Assembly (NCBI GenBank): GCA_047495785.1
Contig: JBLDXI010000063.1
Coordinates: 1-64,000, forward strand
DNA: 64,000 nucleotides
Direction of reading: 5' to 3'
Source of the DNA: Lepidodermella squamata
Taxonomy: Eukaryota > Gastrotricha
The notes beneath the pieces are model-generated. The model did not search any database, was not told the origin of the DNA, and was given only the letters and a program-made list of their open reading frames with translations. Of this stretch, positions 18,872-29,017 are shown piece by piece; positions within the stretch are counted from its first letter, which is position 1, and each line of letters opens with the position of its first letter. The position numbers and the translations under genes are program-made.

Positions 18872-18945
18872 GGCCGCTTAGCTCAGTTGGTTAGAGCGTC
18901 GTGCTAATAACGCGAAGGTCGTGAGTTCGATCCTCCCAGTGGCCA
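18872..18945 (+). tRNA. tRNA-Ile(AAT), unit 5
   Basis: Unit 5 copy of 1872-1945; no difference seen. Confidence 0.96.
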
Positions 18946-19041
18946 TAACTTTTTTGTTGCAATAGAGCGCATCCCACGTTGAGCCTAAACTTGTCAAGAA
19001 TCAGGTTGGTATTGTTTATTCCGGCACTGCGGCTCAGCAAA

Positions 19042-19127
19042 CCCGCGATAGCTCAGCTGGTAGAGCGGAGGACTGTAGATGTAACGCAGCAATCCTTAGG
19101 TCGGTGGTTCAAGTCCGCCTCGCGGGA
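19042..19127 (+). tRNA. tRNA-Tyr(GTA) with intron, unit 5
   Basis: Unit 5 copy of 2042-2127, intron included; no difference seen. Confidence 0.95.
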
Positions 19128-19180
19128 GTTGTCACCTTTTTTGTCTGGACTTTTAGCGTCGGGTGTAAAAATTGAAGAGC

Positions 19181-19253
19181 CGCCGAGACCCGGGATCGAA
19201 CCAGGGACCTTTAGATCTTCAGTCTAACGCTCTCCCAACTGAGCTATCTCGGC
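19181..19253 (-). tRNA. tRNA-Phe(GAA), unit 5
   Basis: Unit 5 copy of 2181-2253; no difference seen. Confidence 0.97.
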
Positions 19254-19405
19254 TTGACAAATTAGGGCAGCCAGATGTGACGGTTCCAATCTGTATATGC
19301 GGGGTTGGCAGCTGATTTTTCGGCATCCTCTGAAATATTCCGGCGGTAATGTGACTCATCAGAGTTTGCGATATGCCCCATGAGGCGTCGCCTTGTTTTA
19401 GAACA

Positions 19406-19487
19406 GTCGCTATGCCCGAGTGGTTAAGGGGTCTGACTCGAAATCAGATGCGGTTTCCGCGCGTAGGTTCGAATCCTACTGGCGACG
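19406..19487 (+). tRNA. tRNA-Ser(CGA), unit 5
   Basis: Unit 5 copy of 2406-2487. Its 3' end lies 60 bp from the Polinton left terminus. Confidence 0.96.
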
Positions 19488-19547
19488 CTCAGTTTTTGGC
19501 ATAAAAATGATAATAATAATATATCGCGGGGTGGGCGACAGAAAGAC

Positions 19548-20142
19548 AGTAGAGTACAATAGCCGGTCCTAGACCAAACCCAAGGAAAGTGAAATAATCA
19601 AAGAAATTATGATTTATAGGGCTATATGGTGTGAGTGTATTTCCAAGGGGGGAGTATTGGGTTTTGAAAAAACTGGGGGTTATCGAAAAAAGGGTGTATG
19701 CCAGTGAATATGAGGTATTTATGGAGTGATTCGGCATACACCCTTTTTGAAAAATTGAGGGTGGGGCGGGGGAAATGGGGAATTAGGGGAAAAATAAATG
19801 GTGAATTTATAAAAAGCGAAGAGATAATGAGGGTGCAAAGGAGTGAAAGGGAGTTAATAAGTTTGGGGGGGAAATTTGGGGAATAAATTGCTGGGGAAAT
19901 TATTTCTAAAGGGAGCGTACAAGAGGTATAACAGAGGGTAGGGGGTAGGGGTAGGGCAAGGTGTATGGGTAAGGGTAAGGGTAAGGGTGAGAGGTGAGAG
20001 TATTATCCCGCAGTCCCGCAGTCATCCCGCAGTCCCGCATCACGTGAACAAACTGCGGGATGCTGCGGGAGGAATTTCTGAATTGTGGGAAAATTCTGGG
20101 GAAAGTATTTTGATAAGGAGGGTACAAGAGGTATAACGGAGG
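19548..20142. repeat. Polinton left terminal inverted repeat
   Basis: Inverted match to 45325-45898. The outer part of more than 400 bp looks identical between ends. The inner part differs by a CCCGCAGT-rich insertion here (about 20003-20062). It contains a GGGTAA-type short repeat near 19965-19990 and a 15-bp hairpin, arms at 19686-19702 and 19733-19748. Confidence 0.92.
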
Positions 20143-20640
20143 TGATTTCAACGACATGGGGTGAGATGAAAGGATAGCAAGAATCCAAAGAGCCAAATAT
20201 CATTCGATAGCCTGCAATGTGTATATCATGTTGAGTCGAACCGATCTTTCGATTTGGTAACTGAGAATGAAATATCACTTGACGAAAATATTGTATTTTG
20301 AGTTTTGTTAGATTTATTCATCGACACTAGGTATGTTGAAAGATTGCAACCCAGTAATCTGCGGAGTTTCAATAAAACTTGAATGCCATGAAGGTTAAAG
20401 CAAAACATTTTCAATCTTTCACATCTTTCGCAGCAGTTACGCACACTTGATTTTTTTGGTGGATGACGATGGACTTTGACCCAGAAAATCGGAACATAAT
20501 TTTATTTTATTTATTTTATTTATTTTAATGTTACTTGCAACCATCGCCGAGGCAATTATAGCAAAATTATAAGAAAACAAAGAAACCCAATATTAGAGCT
20601 GGCGCCTCACTAATGCCACAATGGTTTTGTTATCCACACC
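20143..20640. other. Polinton left subterminal region, no gene seen
   Basis: AT-rich sequence between the terminal repeat and a MITE. I see no supportable ORF; a TTTTA run of short direct repeats lies at about 20500-20530. Confidence 0.5.
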
Positions 20641-21462
20641 CATAGATAAATCAATACAGTAGATCTGACACGCTAGTACATTTATGTGTGCCGAGATGAC
20701 TCATCACGATTTTTTGCTTTTTGGGTCGCGTGCCCCAAGAAATCACTTGATTAGGGTAATAATCTGTGTACGGCAAAACGTGAGCAGCGATCAACAGAAA
20801 AAGGCTGCCTATTTTGAAATTGAAAAATCTCAAAGAGCTACTGGCTACTTCTAAAGGGAGCTCTCCTCTACATGCTGGTATAAATTTTACGGGCGGCAAC
20901 CCTTCCAGTGATTGTTTGTGAATTTTCAAAGATACCTGCTTTTACCATGTTTTATACGCTATTTTTGCCGAGTTTCCAGTGATGAATCATTACGAAAAAG
21001 AGGTAAAATATTCCAAAATTACCAAAAAAATTCCAGAAGTGATTGAAAAAAATTTCATACGATAATTCGCGGATACAAAATATTTAGAATATTGTGGAAA
21101 CAAAAATAAATTATTTTGTTTGGGTTTTACCAGTCAAAAAAAACCGCGAATTATCCCTCACAACTGGTCAACTTGCCGGCTCTAAGGATTATATCAAAAT
21201 TAAGCTCATTTCAATCCCTGTCTCCGTGAATTTTTTCAGCCAAATCGGTTATGACGATCTTTGAGATTTTTCAATTTCAAAATAGGCAGCCTTTTTCAGT
21301 TGATCGCTCCTCACTTTTTGCCGTACACAGATTATTACCCGCTAGATTATCATCAAGTGATTTCTTGGGGCACGCGACCCAAAAAGCAAAAAATCGTGAT
21401 GAGTCATCTCGGCACACATAAATGTACTAGCGTGTCAGATCTACTGTATTTATTTATCTATG
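20641..21462. mobile_element. Foldback MITE, 822 bp, 8-bp duplication
   Basis: Inverted arms of about 200 bp (about 20641-20835 and 21259-21462) begin CATAGATAAAT and enclose about 420 bp. The element is flanked by a perfect 8-bp duplication TCCACACC (20633-20640 and 21463-21470). The size of the duplication points to a hAT-like mobiliser. ORFs over the two arms are the same sequence read from opposite strands and are not genes. Confidence 0.85.
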
Positions 21463-23147
21463 TCCACACCGAACGACGATGCGCAGTGCAATATTACGTA
21501 TTACAATACAGAAGCAATCTAGGTCATCATGTTGGGGCCTATCAGAGCTTTTTATTCGTAAACAAAAAAATGGTTTTTATCCAGGGCAATTCTAGCAGCA
21601 TGATGCGTATTAGCTACCAGAAATTGAGGAATCACGGACAAAACACGCGTGACTGTGGTAGGCAATAGGCAAGGACAGGACCCGCCAATAAATGCAATAG
21701 CAAACAAATTATTTTTTCTAGGTCAATGGTCTAAGCACATGGCAGAGAAGCCTCTAAAAATAGAACAATCCAGGCACGCCACGTGGTCAACATGCCGGTG
21801 ACAGGCATGGCTTATCGACAGCCTCAGTCATTAATTTTGTGTTTTAAAGCATCCTCGTAGTTCTGGAGGGATTTATTTCACGACTTATTGTGCTATTGGG
21901 CTATGAAAATAGTAGCTTTCTATACTTTTACTTTTGTAATTCTCATCATTTTTCCAAACCAGTGGTTCTCATCCCCTGGTGGAAAATCTTCAACATTTTC
22001 TCGCTTCGCTAGCTTTTTGGTTGATATGACTAGTCATTTTGGCATAAACAGCATAAAAAGTTTTTCCATCGCTGGCAGCTCCGGGATCCAAGATCGCACC
22101 CTGTTTCAGAATTTTACATAATCGCTGCTTGTTTCCTGCAAAATTGGCCTACTCAGAATGATGTATACCCACATTTTTCAAAAAAATTCTCGCTGGGCGG
22201 CCATTATTCCCATTAACGATTACTAATGATTTTATTTTTCAAACCCATTGCGTTTTTTTTTACTGGCGCGTTACGAGCCAATTGTATCCAGCTAATAATA
22301 TATTGTTTTCTCCATAGATGGCTATTATTATTAACATGAGTAGCCTGATTCATGCGTAATGTGAAGCTTCTCCTGAAGGCAACAGCTCATTCATAGATAA
22401 GGTATGTTAAAGGTTACTCATTATGTTCGCTTGTGAATGCTTTTATTCAGCTCAAATATCAAATGTCACACGAAGAATGGAGAGAAATATTCAACACTGG
22501 AAGATATATGTGTGCAGTGTTAGCATTTGAAGCGAATTTCACCTACGAATTCCAACGAATTAAAGTGAGACTTTTTTATTTTTCTCTACTGAAAAGTCAT
22601 TGTTGCTTTTTTTTAAAAGCGTCATGCGATGTCACGCGATCTTCTGCATTTTATCCGAAGCTGTGCACGTTTATGATCGATCGCCGCCTGCTATCCTTAA
22701 TGAAGCTGGCTTGTTATGGGATTGGGTGATTAAAGTCACAAATTTCCTGAATTTCCGCCCTAAAACTGCTTATGAATATTCTGCTGATGAGCTCTAGTAT
22801 TTCGTCAAGCTTTATAAAAGCTTTGAAACATTTTTAGCGCAAATTGTTATTAAGAATGGTTTCTTGAAGGGTTTCTAGGCTGAAATGTGATTGTGTGTTT
22901 GCTGTATGACGACTTATATTCTTATTTCATTATTGTCAAAAAGGGATAATTCGTTGTGCTACGCTGAAATTCAAATTGCCGGCATTTGAATTTCAGATTA
23001 GCCCTCGGAAAATCTCTGTGACTTAATGAGCGGGAATATGTCTATATTCAGCCTTTTCGAAATTTCTCTCGTGCTTAATGATTTTTATACGCTCGAAATG
23101 TCGTGAATATCGTTAATTCGCCCTCAAACATGTCTCGCTTCACCATT
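21463..23147. other. Polinton left region, no firm gene
   Basis: About 1.7 kb with only short ORFs, such as 22433-22729 and 22600-22797, both plus strand, with no family I recognise. A splice joining those two did not keep an open frame. A 33-nt near-palindrome centred on TGCCGGCA lies at 22964-22996. The space may hold a decayed gene. Confidence 0.4.
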
Positions 23148-23268
23148 TTCTCATTCCATATTTCGACCGACATAAGCATGTAACGGGTTTTTCATTTTTC
23201 AAACTGCCGGCGTTTGAAAGATGAATCATTCGTCTTGCATTTATGTCTGTCGAAATATGGGATGAGAA
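23148..23268. repeat. Long imperfect hairpin, 121 nt
   Basis: Imperfect palindrome with arms from TTCTCATTCCATATTTCGAC to its near-complement at 23268, centred on GCCGGC. A transcript of either strand would fold into a stem of about 55 bp with bulges. It lies beyond the 3' end of the PolB gene. Confidence 0.7.
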
Positions 23269-23778
23269 ATCTGAAGTTGAGAAGGCGTAAACTGTCTGTC
23301 TTGTTTCTTCAACAATGCGAAGAATAAAAGCGAATGAAGTGATCACTGGAAATAATAAAATAATGAAATACCATCACGCCAATTTACATTCAATTCGTCA
23401 GTTTACTTAATGATTCTCCGCAAACTGTTTTCACGTCGGCATTTCCGGTGTTTCCGGCCGCATTCCAGCAATCAGTGCGCGAAGCACGGGGAGGAATCAG
23501 GGGTATCGTACCCCCCAGTTCACAAGGCTAAAGTGGAAAATCCCCCAAAAAACCACAGGGGGGACCCTTTGGTCATAAAATTTGGGCCCGAAAATACCGC
23601 CCTAGTTCGAGGATCCTACTTCGCGCACAGCCAGCAATCATCCAAGAAAAGCTTCCAGGCCGCCACGAACTGCCCCGCAGGATGTACTGAATTTGCGTAG
23701 CACAGAGGCTGAGCCATTATTGAAAGCGAGCGGACCTGATTGAATGAACACTCATTAGTATGTTAGCTGCTACCCTAG
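23269..23778. other. Region beyond the PolB 3' end, no firm gene
   Basis: A plus-strand ORF at 23410-23700 has no features I recognise. The stretch may be the 3' untranslated region of the PolB transcript or a gene remnant. Confidence 0.3.
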
Positions 23779-26700
23779 TCAGTTCGATACACGAGCCCTT
23801 ATCCGGGTATGTGCCCGATTCGCAATTACCGAGTGTGGCTCTTTCAAAGACGATCCTTGTATAGATCTTTGAGGAATCCTTCTCGGAAATATGCCTGCGT
23901 GAAGCAAGCACGCCAAAGACGAATCATGGATTGATTCATTTTTCAGCCAAGTTTCTAGCACCTCTCTGTCTTTAATGCCTGCTTTCAAATGCGTTTGAGG
24001 TAAATATTCAGCTGGGCGTTGCCCTACTTGAAACCATAAATTGTCTAATTCTTCTAGTTCGTGTCCAACCTTTCTGAAAGTTTCATCGAAAGTTCGGCAA
24101 AAGGAAGCGATGTCCGTACATTTTTCTTTACTCAAATTATTGTATAAAATATTTTTCAATTTGATGCGTGAATATTTGCATGCACTCGATAAGGACTTCA
24201 ACGTGTCCAATTTCTGACCAAGCTGATCCACCCTAAATTGTTCGTGTTCCTTGGCTATCCGGAAATGGCCGTGGGCGAATGACGTGAACCCGTCAGCTTT
24301 AACCCACCTTTTATCGTCATAAGGACAAAGGGCAACTTTGGTACTTTGAATGCTGTATAACTCGTGATTCACGGATCGAATTTGCCGAAATCGAACCCTT
24401 TCAATTTCACTGTTTAATAAGGAACTCTTATAGTTTTGAAAATTAATTATATTTCCGATACAATGCTTAACAACTCCTTTGGCTTTTACTACTTGGTTGG
24501 GTGAGTTCCTTTCAACAGAAACAGCGCTGACAACCTCCGTAGTAAACGCTAGCGATTTTGAACGATGGCCGACGAATTCAGTGATTTGTTCCAGAATATT
24601 TTCTGGCCTTTTCGCGCCATCTGCACCCGTTACTTCAATCACTCCGGTCGACACGTCCTTGAATTTCCCAATTACCTTATTGTTTTCCATGGAATGCAGC
24701 CTATGGTTCAACGGGTACGCCGAGCAATCGAGATGTTCTTTCCAATTTTCCATGTCCGCGTATATATCGTCGGTTTCGATGTGGTAACAAAGCGAATCTG
24801 TGTCAAAGAATAATAATTTGGCCTTGTCTCCGTATTTGGCTTTTATTACTTTATAGTGAAAATCAAACATCAAAAGCTTACTCAATTCTAAAATACACGC
24901 TCCGACAATTATGGGCTTATCGTAAAGTATGGAGGTTCTAGCCATGTCTACTGAGTATAAGCTCTCACTAACCCTAGTCGCATTTTTAAAATTCGGTCTG
25001 TTAATCAGCTTTTGCAGCTCGCATGGGGTTGTCGCCAGCTTGATGTCAATTCGCTTTTTGACATTTTCACATGTCTTTCCAAAGATCGAATTGTTCATCA
25101 GCTTGTAAAAGTCCTTGTCAAAGTCCGTTTTCGCGTTCTTCCTCATCGATGTGTTCAAGTCGATATAGGGCTCCAACCATTTGGACTGTCTAAAGCGGAG
25201 AACTTTGTGGACTTTCGTCAAAATCAGGCCTGCCTCCAGAGCTTGCTTCAGATTCCTATAATGAACCACGTAGTTCGTCTTGTGGCATAAATTCTGAGTT
25301 AGCTTAGGTCCATTATCTGGATTAGGCATCTTCAATTTGGCCATCATTGATTCCATGTAGGGGCTTGGAGCGCATTCCGTATGTTCTGGGAAAAATGGAA
25401 ACGCGTCATGAGCGTCGTGAAGTCTACGCGGATACATTGCGTCGATTGAGAGCATGTATCCAAATTCAGCTTCATCGCTCAGGCGCAAAATGTAGTCTTG
25501 GGTGAAAACAGAGGCATCGACGAACGCGAAGTCTCCGATCGGAAGCATTTGAGAAGCTGCCCAGCCATACAGGTTATTTGCGTCTAAGCACGTGATATAA
25601 GATTTTGGCATTGTCTTGTCATAATTTTTCATGTAAGGATTGTTAGCTTTCGCGTGCCTAAGAACTACGCCACTTATGCCCCCACGCACACTTTTTTCGA
25701 CAAATTCCAACATTTCATTGTTATTCAAAATACCGATAGAGGCTTTGGTGTACTTTTTTCCGGCGTCCCATGTTAGCCCTGGAGTGGTGAAAAAATGAGC
25801 AGGATCCAGCGAGTAACTCTTCATCGAAATAATTCTGAAATTTTCGAAGCAATCTGCTAGGAGAAGGACATCAGTTTTCAAATATGCATCGTGATAATCC
25901 TTCATGGTTTTGCATTTTAATTTATCCCACACGTTTTTAGCGTGATTGTATTCCTCGTCGGAGATCGGAACAGGCGCATCTTCTATTCTGCCGATGTCAT
26001 CGGTCACCAAGCTGTTCGATTTTAACTTGCTCGAGAAATGTTCCTTAGCTGGCAACTTAGTTTCTTGGAACCTCCTGGGGGAATTCATATAATCGTAAGG
26101 ATAAACCCCTTTTTTCAGCAGCAGACATCGCTGTTCATCTGTGAATTCCGAAAAGTTCGAATTCAAATGTTCAAATTTCCCCCCGGACTTCTTCAGATTC
26201 TCAATCATTTGGTCCAGGCCAGTGGACATGAAATTAAAACTGTCGATGAATCGCAACCGGCCAACCGAGAAACCGATGAATTTTTCGGAACTCTGCGCAA
26301 TAATGTTGATTTTCAGCGGCTTGAGATTTTTCTTCAACCTACCCTTGTTGAACTCTACAAGCACTTCCCCCAAAGATTTCAGAATCAAGTGACTGTCATA
26401 CCCTTTCAAATTATGGAAAATCACGGGAATTGCCGTTTTTTTGTAGCTGTACTCTAAATTACACGAATTATGAGCTGCACCACGGAATCTGCCTGTTAGA
26501 TGATCATGGTCTCGAACTTTTTCGTCTTCGGAAACCGGGCAGCTGCAAATATGGCAAATTGACGCCGACCTGAAGGACCTTTCCTCGGTTTCGCTCAGAT
26601 TCATTGGAACATTTGTTGAAGTTAGAAACTTGATTAGGTGCGTTGTCTTAGACAAAAGATACTCAAGGAAGCTGGCGCAGTTTTCAAATGATTGGTATTT

Positions 26701-28350
26701 CGAGGGAAGTGACGCGATGTCACTTTTGAAATAGCACCCGAACGAATTTGCCCGGTGGTGTTGATACGCAATCGAGTTAGTCCCGTGGTTTTTGTTAATG
26801 TCAACAAGAAAGCACTCGATGTCGCAATAAAAAGCAAAAGGCAAGCGAAGCTGTTTGTATACGTTATTAAATTTAATTGTATTGCTTTTTGGAAAATGCA
26901 CTCGTATATTTTTTTCGAAACCTACGCATTTGTTATCCAGAATGTGGTTTTGTCTCACTTCTTCTGAAGTGAAGCTGGTAAAACACTTGAAACACCAAAA
27001 ACGCGCGTGTTCGTTCTTGTTAGTGGATGCAAACAACGCACTGGGGTTTTTGATCCAGCTATAGTGGGCCTTTTCGTTATCAGTTGTACGCAACAGGTTA
27101 ATTTCCTCGTGATAACTCCGTTTGGATATGTAAAAGGGGGAGAATGTTCGTTTTTCATCATCATATTCAATTATATTCAAATTTAAAACATTTGAATCCT
27201 CTAATTTCTCGATATCTTCATATTTTATGGGAAAATCTATACCATCGTATTGCACACTATTCAAACACCACCTGTAATTGCTGACTCGGTCCACGTGATC
27301 TTTTGGCGGGTACCTACAGGCTAAAATACTCCAAATAATGCATTTATCGTCAGAGTTTTTAACGTTGACTACAGCATGTTTCCGTTTGATGTAATCCGGC
27401 GTGGGAATGTAGCTCCCTCCGGCAGTCGGATGATACCGGAAGGTGTTGACATCTGTGTCAACCATTTTATTAAATACGAACTGACTACCTCTCTCTTCAA
27501 AGTCTCGAATGCCGTCTGCAAGCATGGAAAAGAGGCCGTCGACAACGTCGGGAATGTCCGCCGCATTTGTGACTAAAGGTGCCGCGTTGCTTGAAGAGCT
27601 CCATTTAAAAATTGTGATGCACTTCCTCGTTATTTTGTGAATGAATTCCACCTCAGCATGAAGCACGACTTTAACTGGGCCGAGAGAATTCAATTGTCGT
27701 CGATATTCATCAATCACTTTCGGGCGTATGACAGAGGTGTATTTCAAATAATCGAAGCCTTGCACTATTGGTAACAGCTTGAGCATTGACGTGACTTCTA
27801 CGAAAGTGCCGAAGTCATCTGGTCGCAGTTGGCGGACGTAATCTGATTTTTCGAAACTATTCATTGAAGCAATGTAAATGTAACCCGCGCGGATCAGCCG
27901 GTTAAATGCCGCGCCTCCAATCTTTATTGGGCGATTTGTTGTGGGGTTAATGACTGATTCGGCCCTCCGAACGGGGATTTGGACGAATCCTCGCCCTTTT
28001 AAAACATAGTTATTTTTCTTTATTTCTTCGTATCTTTGACTACCGGTTAGGATTTCTGCACCATTTTCTGGGTCGAAAACGGTACCTATCGTATTATTAT
28101 TGGCGTACTCCATCAGTTTCCTATTTTGTCTATCATGAAAATAACTACCAGTTTTCAGCATACGGCGTAACTTGGGTGAATCGACAGGAATTACGGATCC
28201 ATCGGGAAGCTTTACTCCTTCTTTCAAGACTTTTCGTCTTTTGTCATAGTAATAGTTTTGACTCAAAAACTTGGTGAACGCTGTTCCATTAACTATGATT
28301 TGCCTGTGGGGAGCCACGGGATGAGGGATTTTCTGTTCTTTTCTAAGCAT
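23779..28350 (-). CDS. polB: Polinton protein-primed family B DNA polymerase
   Basis: Replicates the linear element with a terminal protein as primer; this is family knowledge. The 1523-codon frame is open. Around residues 136-160 lies an NPxTxRxI-type motif seen in large DNA virus proteins. Exonuclease motif I (DIE) is near 511, an HNH/endonuclease VII-like DHDHLTGxxRG...CN segment near 613-631, the Exo II-type HNLKGYD shortly after, and Exo III (TDVLLLAD) near 825. Palm motif A (LDANNLYG) is near 922, motif B (KLMNNSIFGK) near 1081 and motif C (DTDS) near 1183. All catalytic acidic residues look present. The start ATG at 28350 lies just downstream of a TATA-rich stretch. The last roughly 50 residues look low in similarity and may be a read-on. 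No intron is needed. Confidence 0.95.
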   Translation of the reverse strand: MLRKEQKIPHPVAPHRQIIVNGTAFTKFLSQNYYYDKRRKVLKEGVKLPDGSVIPVDSPKLRRMLKTGSYFHDRQNRKLMEYANNNTIGTVFDPENGAEILTGSQRYEEIKKNNYVLKGRGFVQIPVRRAESVINPTTNRPIKIGGAAFNRLIRAGYIYIASMNSFEKSDYVRQLRPDDFGTFVEVTSMLKLLPIVQGFDYLKYTSVIRPKVIDEYRRQLNSLGPVKVVLHAEVEFIHKITRKCITIFKWSSSSNAAPLVTNAADIPDVVDGLFSMLADGIRDFEERGSQFVFNKMVDTDVNTFRYHPTAGGSYIPTPDYIKRKHAVVNVKNSDDKCIIWSILACRYPPKDHVDRVSNYRWCLNSVQYDGIDFPIKYEDIEKLEDSNVLNLNIIEYDDEKRTFSPFYISKRSYHEEINLLRTTDNEKAHYSWIKNPSALFASTNKNEHARFWCFKCFTSFTSEEVRQNHILDNKCVGFEKNIRVHFPKSNTIKFNNVYKQLRLPFAFYCDIECFLVDINKNHGTNSIAYQHHRANSFGCYFKSDIASLPSKYQSFENCASFLEYLLSKTTHLIKFLTSTNVPMNLSETEERSFRSASICHICSCPVSEDEKVRDHDHLTGRFRGAAHNSCNLEYSYKKTAIPVIFHNLKGYDSHLILKSLGEVLVEFNKGRLKKNLKPLKINIIAQSSEKFIGFSVGRLRFIDSFNFMSTGLDQMIENLKKSGGKFEHLNSNFSEFTDEQRCLLLKKGVYPYDYMNSPRRFQETKLPAKEHFSSKLKSNSLVTDDIGRIEDAPVPISDEEYNHAKNVWDKLKCKTMKDYHDAYLKTDVLLLADCFENFRIISMKSYSLDPAHFFTTPGLTWDAGKKYTKASIGILNNNEMLEFVEKSVRGGISGVVLRHAKANNPYMKNYDKTMPKSYITCLDANNLYGWAASQMLPIGDFAFVDASVFTQDYILRLSDEAEFGYMLSIDAMYPRRLHDAHDAFPFFPEHTECAPSPYMESMMAKLKMPNPDNGPKLTQNLCHKTNYVVHYRNLKQALEAGLILTKVHKVLRFRQSKWLEPYIDLNTSMRKNAKTDFDKDFYKLMNNSIFGKTCENVKKRIDIKLATTPCELQKLINRPNFKNATRVSESLYSVDMARTSILYDKPIIVGACILELSKLLMFDFHYKVIKAKYGDKAKLLFFDTDSLCYHIETDDIYADMENWKEHLDCSAYPLNHRLHSMENNKVIGKFKDVSTGVIEVTGADGAKRPENILEQITEFVGHRSKSLAFTTEVVSAVSVERNSPNQVVKAKGVVKHCIGNIINFQNYKSSLLNSEIERVRFRQIRSVNHELYSIQSTKVALCPYDDKRWVKADGFTSFAHGHFRIAKEHEQFRVDQLGQKLDTLKSLSSACKYSRIKLKNILYNNLSKEKCTDIASFCRTFDETFRKVGHELEELDNLWFQVGQRPAEYLPQTHLKAGIKDREVLETWLKNESIHDSSLACLLHAGIFPRRIPQRSIQGSSLKEPHSVIANRAHTRIRARVSN

Positions 28351-28375
28351 TGTGGAATTTACGAGGGAAAATCGA

Positions 28376-28400
28376 GGATTTATATATCTATATATATTGT
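28376..28400 (-). promoter_or_regulatory. TATA-rich promoter candidate for polB
   Basis: Alternating TATATATCTATATATATT about 30-50 bp upstream of the polB ATG on the minus strand. The only evidence is composition and position. Confidence 0.4.
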
Positions 28401-28574
28401 GAGGAGATTATATTTTTAAGCCTTTTCAACGCGCCAGTTAAGATTATGGATAGCTGTTATGGATCAGTGAGTTAAATTTTCATTTTTCCCAGGAGAATTA
28501 AAGCTCGGCAGGTGGCAATTTTTAACAGACCCCACAGTCAGTCGAGAATGATGAAACAATACTTAAAAAAATAT

Positions 28575-28611
28575 TTTCTTATATATTTATATAAATAATA
28601 ATATAAATCCT
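28575..28611 (+). promoter_or_regulatory. TATA-rich promoter candidate
   Basis: TTATATATTTATATAAATAA immediately upstream of the ATG at 28612, on the side divergent from polB. Inference from composition and position. Confidence 0.35.
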
Positions 28612-28857
28612 ATGTCTGTCGGAATTCATAAAGTTAATGACATGCCTCAGCCAGCAGAACAGAGTCAGAAGACCCAACTCATCACAAGTGGATGTGCCAG
28701 TTATCCAAGATGGATAAAATATAGAACAGATGAAGAAAGAAAAGAAGGCTATAAGTCAGCTTTGAAAACTGCGCAAAAGAAGTATTATGAGAAGCGAAAA
28801 GCAATGGTAGAGGAGTATAAACAAATCAAAGCAATTATTTCCAACAACAAGGTTTAG
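28612..28857 (+). CDS. Small lysine-rich Polinton protein, unknown function
   Basis: An 81-codon frame whose C-terminal half (about 40-80) is charged and helix-prone, with a Tyr-Tyr-Glu-Lys stretch and a KxxK pattern. It is transcribed divergently from polB and convergently with the integrase gene. The TATA-rich sequence directly upstream and the Polinton location support it as a gene. I do not recognise a family. It could be a DNA-binding or core protein, but nothing in the sequence proves that. Confidence 0.5.
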   Translation: MSVGIHKVNDMPQPAEQSQKTQLITSGCASYPRWIKYRTDEERKEGYKSALKTAQKKYYEKRKAMVEEYKQIKAIISNNKV

Positions 28858-29017
28858 CAGCTTTGATTCTTCAGAATATTTTCCGTGAAATGCTATCCGC
28901 AAAGTCTGGTGAATAATTTTCTACATATAAAGTAGGAATTTACGAGGGATTTTAGCCTTACCATCAGGGCATATGAAATGTGACGGTTCCATATGCCTTG
29001 CATGCCAATTTAAATCA

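Larger units (their letters stand above)
18389..19547. repeat. Tandem tRNA-gene array, unit 5 middle piece
   Basis: Continuation of unit 5 from the spacer before tRNA-Trp to the spacer after tRNA-Ser(CGA). It ends at 19547 with the left copy of the AAAGAC duplication of the Polinton insertion. Confidence 0.97.

Noticed and set aside
19698-19886. A 62-codon ORF found in both Polinton ends
   Set aside because: It lies wholly in the terminal inverted repeat and crosses the hairpin; identical copies follow from the repeat itself.
19965-19990. An interstitial telomere
   Set aside because: The unit is GGGTAA, not GGGTTA, and is only about three copies.
20651-21668. A 92-135-codon protein on both strands
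   Set aside because: The two ORFs are the arms of the MITE at 20641-21462.
22433-22797. A spliced gene joining 22433-22560 to 22600-22797
   Set aside because: The plausible GT-AG pair gave an early stop; no other join kept the frame.
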